From positions 1 through 43,088 of the forward strand of contig JAIESI010000012.1 of the NCBI GenBank assembly GCA_019746135.1: DNA of 43,088 nucleotides. Direction: 5' to 3'. A model generated the notes under the pieces. That model was not told the origin of the DNA. It was given only the letters and a program-made list of their open reading frames with translations, and did no database searches. Positions within the stretch are counted from its first letter, which is position 1; the number at the start of each line of letters is the position of its first letter. The translations under genes were made by a program, and so were the position numbers. Shown here piece by piece: positions 23,268 through 29,913 of the stretch. Source of the stretch: Xanthobacteraceae bacterium (GTDB lineage: Bacteria > Pseudomonadota > Alphaproteobacteria > Rhizobiales > Xanthobacteraceae).

Positions 23268-24251
23268 CTAATTCATCTGGAAGCCGGTCGTCTGCACGAT
23301 CGGCACCCACACCTTCATTTCGCTCGCGAGCAGCTTCGCGAAATCCTCCGGCGTGCCGGCATGCGGCTCGAAGCCGATGCGCCGGATCGCCGCGGCGATG
23401 TCGGGGGCCTTCAGGCTGTCATTGACCGCGGCGTTGATGCGGCGGACGGCGTCGGCGGGCGTGCCCGCCGGGGCGAAAAATCCGTAATAGGTCACCGACG
23501 CGACCTCGGGCAGCCCGCCTTCGGCCATGGTCGGCACGTCCGGCAGCTCCGGATTGCGCACGCCGCTGGTGACCGCGAGCGCGCGCAGCTTGCCCTCGCG
23601 AACAAGAGGAGCGAGCGTCGAGATCGTGCCGATGTTCATCTGCACCCGGCCGCCGAGCATGTCGGTGACCGCGTTCACGCCGCCCTTGTAGGGAATGTTG
23701 GCGATCTCTGCGCCGGTCGCCCGCTTGAACATCTCGCCGACCAGCTGCGGCAGCGTGCCCTGGCCGTAGCCGAAGTTGAGCTTGCCGGGATTGGCCTTGG
23801 CATAGGCGACGAACTCGGCCAGCGTCTTCGCCGGCACCTCGGGCGCGATCACCAGCATCAGCCCGCCGCTGGCGACGGTCGCGACCGGAACGAAGTCCTT
23901 CAGCGGGTCGTAGGTGAAGGTCTTGTTGACCAGCGGCGAGATGAAATGCGTCGGGCTGTTGGAAATCAGCAGCGTCGTGCCGTCCGGCTCCGCGGTCATC
24001 GCCGCCTTGACGCCGATGGTGGTGCCGCCGCCGGGGCGGTTGTCGACCACGACCGGTTGCGAAAGCCTTTGACCGAGCGGCGGCGCGATCAGGCGCGCGA
24101 CCACGTCGTTGGGCGAGCCCGGCGTGAACGGCGCGATGATGCGGATGGTGCGGTCGGAGCTCTGCTGGGCGCGGGCGGGGAAGGCGAAGACAAAGGCGGC
24201 GGTGCAGGCCAGCGCCGCAAGCAGTATCCGCATCGGTTGTCTTTGCCTCAT
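23268..24251 (-). CDS. TctC/Bug-family periplasmic solute-binding protein 7
   Basis: 327 residues if started at ATG 24251; ATG 24233 (residue 7, MRILLAALAC) is an equally good start with GAGG upstream. Signal ends near ARAQQ. Motifs: APFTPGSPNDVVARLIA, DNRPGGGTTIGVKAA, IANIPYKGGVNAVTDMLGG. Here the first-loop PGG is PGS and the usual HVPY is NIPY, so ligand contacts may differ. It lies only 6 bases downstream of binding protein 8 on the same strand, forming a two-TctC operon. Confidence 0.9.
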   Translation of the reverse strand: MRQRQPMRILLAALACTAAFVFAFPARAQQSSDRTIRIIAPFTPGSPNDVVARLIAPPLGQRLSQPVVVDNRPGGGTTIGVKAAMTAEPDGTTLLISNSPTHFISPLVNKTFTYDPLKDFVPVATVASGGLMLVIAPEVPAKTLAEFVAYAKANPGKLNFGYGQGTLPQLVGEMFKRATGAEIANIPYKGGVNAVTDMLGGRVQMNIGTISTLAPLVREGKLRALAVTSGVRNPELPDVPTMAEGGLPEVASVTYYGFFAPAGTPADAVRRINAAVNDSLKAPDIAAAIRRIGFEPHAGTPEDFAKLLASEMKVWVPIVQTTGFQMN

Positions 24252-24257
24252 CGCAAT

Positions 24258-25256
24258 TTACTTCGCGCCCTCCGCCATCTGCTTTGCCACCATCTCGGCC
24301 ACCGGCCGCCAGGTGCGCTGCTGCTCCTGGCTCCACGCCGTCACCTCCTCGGGCGTCATGCTGCGCAGATACGAGCCGAGCGTCGCGAGCCGGTCGCGCA
24401 GCGCCTGGTCGTCGAGCGCCTTGCGCAGGTCGACGTTGGCTTTGCGGATGATCGGCTCCGGCGTGCCGACCGGAGCAAGCAGCACGTTCCAGCCGCCGGC
24501 GAAGAAGCCGGGCAGCGTTTCGGCGACGGTCGGCAGGTTGTTGTGTCCCGGCAGCCGCTCGGTCGACGCGATCGCAATGCCCTTGATCGTGCCGCTGGTG
24601 ACCGCGCCGGCCAGCCCCGAATAGCCTTCGATCACGATCTGCACGCGGCCGGTCGCGATGTCGCCCATCGCCTGATGCGGCCCGCCGCTGTAGGGGATCA
24701 TCTGCAGCTTGATGCCGGTGCGGCTCTGCAACAGCTCCATCGTCAGGTGCGTGATGCGGCCGCGGCCGGTGGTGGCGTAGGACAACTCGCCGGGCTTCTG
24801 CTTGGCGAGCGCAATCAGCTCCGGCAGCGTGCTGACGCCGAGCGAGGGCGCGACCGCGATATACATCGGCTGCTGCGTCATGAAGCCGATCGAGGTGAAG
24901 TCGCGGGGCAGTTCGATCGGGAAGTTCGGCGGCACGCCCGGCGCGCCCTTCACCGCGGTGAATATGGAGGCCGCACCGACATAGAGCGTGTAGCCGTCGG
25001 GCTCGGCCTGCGAGGCCGCGCGCGCCGCGATCGAGCCGCCCGCGCCGGGCCGGTTGTCGATGATCACCTGCTGGCCCCACACCTGCGCCAGCCGCTCGGC
25101 CATCAGCCGCGCCGCGACGTCGGTGGCGCTGCCGGGCGCGGAGTCGACGATGACGCGCACCGGCTTGTTCGGATAGGGCTCGGTCTGCGCGTTTGCGCCT
25201 GAAGCCGTTGCCCATGCGATCGCACAAAGTGCGACTGTGACCACCCATTTCATCAT
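24258..25256 (-). CDS. TctC/Bug-family periplasmic solute-binding protein 8
   Basis: 332 residues from ATG 25256 or 25253, with GGGAGCGCGC upstream. Signal MKWVVTVALCAIAWATASGA, cut near ANAQT. Motifs: VDSAPGSATDVAARLMAER, DNRPGAGGSIAARAA, LQMIPYSGGPHQAMGDIATG. Both diagnostic loops deviate (SAPGS in place of PxPGG; MIPYSGGPHQ in place of HVPYRGG), which makes it one of the most divergent of the ten. First gene of the pair with protein 7. Neither gene has a TctA/B partner here. Confidence 0.88.
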   Translation of the reverse strand: MMKWVVTVALCAIAWATASGANAQTEPYPNKPVRVIVDSAPGSATDVAARLMAERLAQVWGQQVIIDNRPGAGGSIAARAASQAEPDGYTLYVGAASIFTAVKGAPGVPPNFPIELPRDFTSIGFMTQQPMYIAVAPSLGVSTLPELIALAKQKPGELSYATTGRGRITHLTMELLQSRTGIKLQMIPYSGGPHQAMGDIATGRVQIVIEGYSGLAGAVTSGTIKGIAIASTERLPGHNNLPTVAETLPGFFAGGWNVLLAPVGTPEPIIRKANVDLRKALDDQALRDRLATLGSYLRSMTPEEVTAWSQEQQRTWRPVAEMVAKQMAEGAK

Positions 25257-25415
25257 CGCGCGCTCCCGGTTCGCTATGACGTCACGTCAGATGCACGGCA
25301 CCTCATTCATCTTGTGACTCCCATGGCCCCGAACCGGCCAGGCAATCTGCCGCTCAGCGTAGCACCCTTTTTTAGGGGGCATCCCGCTCCCCCTGAGGCG
25401 GATTGCTGCACGAGG

Positions 25416-25445
25416 AAAAAAAAGAGCCCGGCTTTGGCCGGGCTC
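25416..25445 (-). terminator. Strong Rho-independent terminator (minus strand)
   Basis: On the minus strand GAGCCCGGC pairs with GCCGGGCTC around a four-base loop and is followed by eight T (A-run at 25416-25423 on the plus strand). It lies just after the frame-C stop of the small gene at 25453. Confidence 0.85.
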
Positions 25446-25452
25446 GCTGGCG

Positions 25453-25661
25453 TCACATCGTCCTTTGCTTGTCCGCCTTGTGCTTCACCGCCGTCTTCGC
25501 CGGCTTGGCTTTCTTTGCCTCCTTGCCCGTTCGGCGTGCTGTTCGGGTCGGTCGTGTCGGCCTTGGGCCGGATCGGTGTTGCCGACGCGCTGGGCCGTCA
25601 GGCCCGCCGGGACACCGCTCGAGAGCGCAGTGGTCAGCAGAACTTTCGCGAGCCTTTTCAT
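25453..25661 (-). pseudogene. Small secreted Lys-rich protein gene with two frameshifts
   Basis: From ATG 25661 (GGAGCTCC before it) the first frame gives a signal peptide MKRLAKVLLTTALSSGVPAG and then QRVGNTDPAQ, a segment seen in intact rhizobial relatives. From there the next natural sense is one frame over (KADTTDPNSTPNGQ) and then one more (KEAKKAKPAKTAVKHKADKQ, RTM, TGA at 25453-25455). A terminator follows at once, supporting this stop as the original end. Read without shifts, the product ends 32 bases earlier with an Arg-rich tail. Two single-base indels, either decay or sequencing error. Confidence 0.5.
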
Positions 25662-25876
25662 GGGGAGCTCCGGTTGACGCCTGACAACTGCGACAGTCCG
25701 CCGCAATTCCTGCTTGACTGCAAGTTTTCGGTTTGTTCCAAGGCGCGCCGCGATATCAGCTTGTTTCCGGCCTTCATGGAAAATCGTGTGGGCAGAGATG
25801 CGACAATCTTTCGCGGTTACAAAATATTGACTATGCTCGATTTGTCAGAATGAAAACTTTTTTGAAGGGGCTGGGA

Positions 25877-26059
25877 ATGCGCAAGTTCATCACCTTGATT
25901 CTGCCGACCCTGCTGGTTGCGGCGGTCAGCACGACGGCCGACGCGGCCAAGAGGAAGCGCGCGAAGGCGGCCAAGCCTGCGGTCGTCAACGTCGACGCGA
26001 CCGACGCGCAGCGCGTGAAATTCCTGCAGGACGCGTGGAATCCGGCAGGCCTGAAATAA
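25877..26059 (+). CDS. Small secreted protein with D-A-W-N-P C-terminus
   Basis: 60 residues from ATG 25877 (GAAGGGG before it); an earlier ATG at 25850 in frame would add nine residues. A signal MRKFITLILPTLLVAAVSTT, cut near ADAAK, leaves a mature piece that is basic (KRKRAKAAKP) and ends VKFLQDAWNPAGLK. The ending is echoed by the protein at 37877 (FWRDAFNPLGAQPWK), so they may share a family. The function is unknown. A terminator (26105-26130) closes the unit. Confidence 0.65.
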   Translation: MRKFITLILPTLLVAAVSTTADAAKRKRAKAAKPAVVNVDATDAQRVKFLQDAWNPAGLK

Positions 26060-26104
26060 CACCACCATAAAACTCCGTGTTGGTTTCCCAGGCCGACAAT
26101 CTTG

Positions 26105-26130
26105 AGCCCCGCTTCGGCGGGGCTTCTTCT
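26105..26130 (+). terminator. Rho-independent terminator
   Basis: AGCCCCGC TTCG GCGGGGCT, a perfect 8-bp stem with a UUCG tetraloop, followed by TCTTCTTC, 45 bases after the stop at 26059. Confidence 0.7.
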
Positions 26131-26219
26131 TCGCCGGTCGTCCTGACGAGCGGCCCGGAATTGGCATGAATTGTCGCCTATGATGCCGCCGGACGCTGGC
26201 CGCTCCGATTGGAGGACCC

Positions 26220-26615
26220 ATGGGACGATCTTTGGGACAATCTTTGGGACGATCTTTGGGACGATCTTTGGGACGATCTTTGGGACGACCTTGGCGCTGC
26301 GCGGTGATGCACTTTGTACTGGTGTCGGCATTGATGTCGTCGCCTGCGACGGCACAGGACGTCCCCGGCCTCGAAACCTGCACCGCCGAAAAACAGATGG
26401 AGCGGCGCACCGGCTGTCTGCAAAGCAATGACGATTTCCTCGCGCAGACGCTGTCGAAGCTTTCGCGCGAGACGCAGGCGAGGCTCACCGCCGCGGGCCG
26501 CGAGCTCGCCGCCGCCCGGGCCGAAATCGCCACCCTCAAGTCGGCGCTGGAGAGACTGAACAACGAGCTCGCGCAGCTGAAGGCGAAGATCGACGCCGCG
26601 GGCAACAAGAAGTAG
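26220..26615 (+). CDS. Secreted coiled-coil protein with N-terminal GRSL tandem repeat
   Basis: 131 residues from ATG 26220, with an excellent site (TTGGAGGACCC). Residues 2-21 are five 4-residue repeats, four GRSL and one GQSL, from a 12-bp tandem. Next comes GRPWRCAVMH and a hydrophobic signal core (FVLVSALMSSPATA, cut near AQD). The mature part has CTAEKQMERRTGCLQSNDDF with two cysteines, then a ~50-residue coiled coil (LAAARAEIATLKSALERLNN, ELAQLKAKIDAA). ATG 26307 would remove the repeat but has no ribosome site. Without repeats the protein resembles short periplasmic Cys/coiled-coil hypotheticals. The repeats give the signal peptide a very long positively charged n-region. Confidence 0.65.
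   Translation: MGRSLGQSLGRSLGRSLGRSLGRPWRCAVMHFVLVSALMSSPATAQDVPGLETCTAEKQMERRTGCLQSNDDFLAQTLSKLSRETQARLTAAGRELAAARAEIATLKSALERLNNELAQLKAKIDAAGNKK
26223..26294 (+). repeat. 12-bp tandem repeat, five units plus partial
   Basis: The unit GGACGATCTTTG is repeated five times (one with C-to-A-type change to GGACAATCTTTG), then a degenerate sixth unit GGACGACCTTGG. Because the unit is 12 bp, copy-number change keeps the reading frame. It sits between the start codon and the signal peptide of the gene it belongs to. Confidence 0.9.
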
Positions 26616-26642
26616 AGCAGGCGGAACGCCGCTGCGGGTCGC

Positions 26643-27548
26643 TCACCGCTGCGTTGCCGCAGCGACCGCCGAAGCGTCGCCGCGCGGCCGCAGGATGACG
26701 CACATGGCCGCGGCAAAGATCAGGCTGAAGCCGATGACGTCCATGGTGCTCGGAACTTCGCGGAGGATCAGCGCCGATATCAACACGCCGAGGACCGGCG
26801 ACAACAGCGACCCCAGCGAGGCGGTCGTGGCCGGCAGCCGGTCGACGATCCGGTACCAGAGGAAATAGCAGAACGCCGAGCCGATCAGCCCGTTCAGGAA
26901 CGCGGCGATAAGCGCGTTGGCCGGGGCTGGCTCGAAGGTCGGCCAGCCCTGAAACAGCAGCGTGCAGAGCAGCAGCACGACGGCGGCGATGACGATCTGC
27001 CAGGCCGTGACCGCGACCAAGTCACCGGGAATTTTGACGAGCTTCAGATAGATCGTCCCGGCCGCCCACATCACCGCCGATGCAACCGCGAGCGAAAGCC
27101 CGATCACGTCAGCCGAGCCGAGCAGCGGATAGATCAGCACGCCGAGTCCTGCGATGCAGAGCACGAGGCCCAGCGCGACCATGCCGCGCAGCTTTTCGCC
27201 CAAGATCAGCCAGGCGAACAGGCAGGCCCAGACCGGAAACGAGTAGCTGACGACCGCGACGCGCCCCGTGGTCGTCGTGAGCATGGCAAACGTGCAGAGC
27301 ACGCCGAACGCCACGATATTGAGGATGCTCGAGACGAAGAGATGCACCCATGTCATTGCGCCCTTCACCGCGAGGCTGCGGCCGCTGAGCTTCACGACGC
27401 CGACGAGGGTCGCCGCGCCGACCGTGAAGCCGATCAGCCGAAAGCTCCAGGGCGAGAGCCCCGACACGCCGATCTTGATCAGCGGCCACATCAGGCCCCA
27501 GCAGGTGCCGCACAGCACCAGCAGCAGCTTGGCGTCGTTGACTTTCAT
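26643..27548 (-). CDS. EamA/DMT-superfamily transporter
   Basis: 301 residues, ten predicted transmembrane helices in two EamA repeats. The first repeat starts KLLLVLCGTCWGLMWPLIKI and carries WACLFAWLILGEKLRG; the second has LVAVTAWQIVIAAVVLLLC and ASLGSLLSPVLGVLISALIL then REVPSTMDVIG. These acidic-residue/PxxG turns after helices 4 and 9 (LGEKLR; LREVPS) are the family signature. EamA proteins export metabolites or amino acids in the RhaT/YdcZ style; the substrate is not predictable. It follows two TctC genes on the same strand after 92 bases. A signal peptide is not needed. The ribosome site is weak. Confidence 0.85.
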   Translation of the reverse strand: MKVNDAKLLLVLCGTCWGLMWPLIKIGVSGLSPWSFRLIGFTVGAATLVGVVKLSGRSLAVKGAMTWVHLFVSSILNIVAFGVLCTFAMLTTTTGRVAVVSYSFPVWACLFAWLILGEKLRGMVALGLVLCIAGLGVLIYPLLGSADVIGLSLAVASAVMWAAGTIYLKLVKIPGDLVAVTAWQIVIAAVVLLLCTLLFQGWPTFEPAPANALIAAFLNGLIGSAFCYFLWYRIVDRLPATTASLGSLLSPVLGVLISALILREVPSTMDVIGFSLIFAAAMCVILRPRGDASAVAAATQR

Positions 27549-27640
27549 CGGGATGAAACGCTCACGTTGTCATGAAAGGGCTGCCGTGCGCGGAGCAGCC
27601 CAAGTTCGCGGGGCCGGGAACGTCCGGGCTATCAGACCCG

Positions 27641-28621
27641 TCACTGCTTGGGAACACCGACCGCGTCCACCATGGTCGCCCAGTTGGCGATGTCGGCCTG
27701 AAACGCTTTCGCCGCTTCCGCCCGGTTGCGCACCGTCGGCTCCAGGCCGGCATTTTCGATGCGCTTGGCCATCTCCGGCTCCTGCAGGATCGCGTTGATC
27801 TCGGTGTTGAGCCGCGTGAGCAGGGCTTCCGGGGTGCCGGCCGGCGCAAAGAAGCCGGTCCAGGACGCCGCCGACAGTCCGGGGAAGCCGGCTTCGGCAA
27901 AGGTCGGCACCGAAGGCAGCATCGGCGAGCGCGCGGCCGCCGCGATCCCGAGCCCGGTCACGTCGCCGTTCTTGACGTTGCGAACGAGCGCGGTCGCAGT
28001 GGCCGCGAGCGCGGTCACGTCACCGGTCAGAAGACCCATCATCGCCGGATTGCCGCCCTGAAACGGAATGTGCTTCACCGGCGTCTTGGCGATCACCTTG
28101 AAGAAGTGTTCGCCGGCGATGTGCGAGCCGGAGCCGATGCCGGCCGAGCCCATGAACACCTTGCCGGCCTTCGCATCGTCGACCAGCGCGGCCAGGGTTT
28201 TGACCGGCGACTTGGCGCTGACCGAAAGCGACTCCGGTGCTGACACCGGCAGTGCAATCGCCTCGAGCGCCGCGGCGGAATAGCCGCGGCCCGGGACGAG
28301 GGTCTCGTTGATGGCGAGCGAGGTGGTCGTCACCAGGATGGTGGTGCCGTCCGGCGGAGCAGTCGCGACGCGCCGTGCCGCGCGGATGCCGCCGCCACCT
28401 TCCATGTTCTGCACCACGACGCTTTGCCCGGTTCGCTCGCCGAGCCGCGCCGCAAACCAGCGGGCCATGGTGTCGGCAAATCCGCCGACCGCAAAGCCCA
28501 CCACGAACGAGATGCGCTGGTTCGGCTGCTCGGTTCCTTGCGCGCGGCCCGCGGTCGGGGTGGCCACGCCAAGTCCCGCTGCAACAATGATTGCGAGCAA
28601 TGGCCGGAAGTTTGTTCTCAT
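27641..28621 (-). CDS. TctC/Bug-family periplasmic solute-binding protein 9
   Basis: 326 residues from ATG 28621 (GGGGAAGGCG before it). Signal MRTNFRPLLAIIVAAGLGVA, cut near GRAQG. Motifs: VGFAVGGFADTMARWFAAR, QNMEGGGGIRAARRV, VKHIPFQGGNPAMMGLLTGD. The first loop has FAVGGFAD and the second region MEGGGGI in place of RPGAGG, so it is a divergent branch. Between 9 and the exporter are 92 bases, and between 9 and 10 are 141 bases containing a repeat element. Confidence 0.88.
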   Translation of the reverse strand: MRTNFRPLLAIIVAAGLGVATPTAGRAQGTEQPNQRISFVVGFAVGGFADTMARWFAARLGERTGQSVVVQNMEGGGGIRAARRVATAPPDGTTILVTTTSLAINETLVPGRGYSAAALEAIALPVSAPESLSVSAKSPVKTLAALVDDAKAGKVFMGSAGIGSGSHIAGEHFFKVIAKTPVKHIPFQGGNPAMMGLLTGDVTALAATATALVRNVKNGDVTGLGIAAAARSPMLPSVPTFAEAGFPGLSAASWTGFFAPAGTPEALLTRLNTEINAILQEPEMAKRIENAGLEPTVRNRAEAAKAFQADIANWATMVDAVGVPKQ

Positions 28622-28658
28622 CGCCTTCCCCCGTCGCGATACTTTTCAGACCAGCGTC

Positions 28659-28742
28659 GTAGCCCGCATGGAGCGAAGCGGAATGCGGGGCGGCGGATCG
28701 GCAAGCGGGGTCCCGGATTTCGCTTCGTTTCATCCGGGCTAC
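28659..28742. repeat. Interspersed palindromic repeat with GTAGCCCG / CGGGCTAC ends
   Basis: GTAGCCCGC..GGAGCGAAGCG..GCGGGG on the left mirrors CCCGGATTTCGCTTCGTTTCATCCGGGCTAC on the right, an 84-base imperfect palindrome. It is a familiar intergenic element type in Bradyrhizobium-like genomes, recalled rather than searched. It lies between two same-strand TctC genes. Confidence 0.65.
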
Positions 28743-28762
28743 AAGTCTTCGAGAGCGCGGCC

Positions 28763-29755
28763 TTACTCGCCCTTGATCCCCGCGGCCTTCACCACCGGCC
28801 ACCAGCGCTCGATCTCGGCCTGCTGCTGCGCCGCGAGCGCCGCGGGCGTCTGCTGCGCCACCGGCCAGATTTCCTGGCCGATGTCGGAAAGCCGCTTCTT
28901 CACGGTATCGTCAGCGAGCGTCTCGACCACCGCGGCGTTGATCCTGGCGATGATCTCCTTCGGCGTGCCCTTCGGCACCCAGAGCCCGTGCCAGAACGAC
29001 GAGTAGAGTCCCATCACGCCCGCTTCGTCCATGGTTGGCACCTCGGGCGCGGCCCACCAGCGTTTCGTCGCGAGAACCGCGAGGGGCTTCAATTGGCCGC
29101 TGCGCACCGGCCCGAGATAGTTTGCCGCCTGGCCGAAGGTGAAGTCGATCTGGCCGGCCAGCAGGTCCTGGATCAGCGGCGCGCCGCCGCGATAGGGCGC
29201 GAGCGTGAATTTCGTGCCGGTCTCTTTCTGGAAATAGGCTGCGGCGAGGTCGGTCGGACCGCCGACGCCGACCGCGCCGCCGGTTGCCTTGCCGTCCTGG
29301 GCTTTGAGCCAGGCGATGAAGCCTTTGACGTCGTCGGCGGGCAGGGTCTTGCGCACCACCAGCCATTGCGGCGTGTCGGCGATCAGCGCCACCGGCTCGA
29401 AGTCCTTGACCACGTCGTATTGCAGGTTCTGCGTCGCGGCGTTGATCACGTGGGTCTGCACGTGGCCGAGGCTCAGCGTAGTGCCGTCGGGTGCCGCGCG
29501 GGCGACGCGGCCGGTGCCGATCGAGCCGCCCGCGCCGGTGACGTTCTCGATGATGACGGTTTGCCCGAGCGCCGCCTTCATCCGGTCGGCGACGACGCGC
29601 GCGAGCGTGTCGGACGGGCCGCCCGCGGGGTAGGGCACCACCATGGTGATCGAGCGGGTCGGATAGCTTTGCGCCTGTGCGGTGCAAACGCCTGCAGCGG
29701 CCTGCAACAGGGTGAGCATGGCGATTGCCGTGATCGCCGCCTTCGCGGATCGCAT
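28763..29755 (-). CDS. TctC/Bug-family periplasmic solute-binding protein 10
   Basis: 330 residues from ATG 29755, after GGAGGAAACGGG. Signal MRSAKAAITAIAMLTLLQAA, cut near AQAQS. Motifs: VPYPAGGPSDTLARVVAD, ENVTGAGGSIGTGRV, FTLAPYRGGAPLIQDLLAGQ. The C-terminus is richer in Trp and Gln (QQQAEIERWWPVV) than in its sisters. It is the first gene of a minus-strand run 10 - 9 - exporter, and is divergent from the heme-c/propeller gene at 29914, so its promoter overlaps that gene's control region. Confidence 0.9.
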   Translation of the reverse strand: MRSAKAAITAIAMLTLLQAAAGVCTAQAQSYPTRSITMVVPYPAGGPSDTLARVVADRMKAALGQTVIIENVTGAGGSIGTGRVARAAPDGTTLSLGHVQTHVINAATQNLQYDVVKDFEPVALIADTPQWLVVRKTLPADDVKGFIAWLKAQDGKATGGAVGVGGPTDLAAAYFQKETGTKFTLAPYRGGAPLIQDLLAGQIDFTFGQAANYLGPVRSGQLKPLAVLATKRWWAAPEVPTMDEAGVMGLYSSFWHGLWVPKGTPKEIIARINAAVVETLADDTVKKRLSDIGQEIWPVAQQTPAALAAQQQAEIERWWPVVKAAGIKGE

Positions 29756-29826
29756 CCCGTTTCCTCCGACGCAGCTTTGTGATCCCGGTTCTCAAGCGCC
29801 GGTTCTGCCTTCCGCAGCATCCTATT

Positions 29827-29835
29827 TGGTATAAG
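29827..29835 (+). promoter_or_regulatory. Candidate extended -10 promoter (TGGTATAAG)
   Basis: TGG-TATAAG lies ~79 bases before the ATG at 29914 in the 158-base divergent region between TctC 10 and the heme-c/propeller gene. It has the TGn extension but no good -35 box. Confidence 0.3.
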
Positions 29836-29913
29836 ATTGCTCGGACAACCGGGTGGAAGGCGCAAAGATAATAACCCCGGAGCTCAGGCCGGTATTGCAG
29901 GGAGGATGGTCGC

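Noticed and set aside
23361..25202. A 613-codon plus-strand frame
   Set aside because: Antisense to TctC 7 and 8; composition is typical of a shadow.
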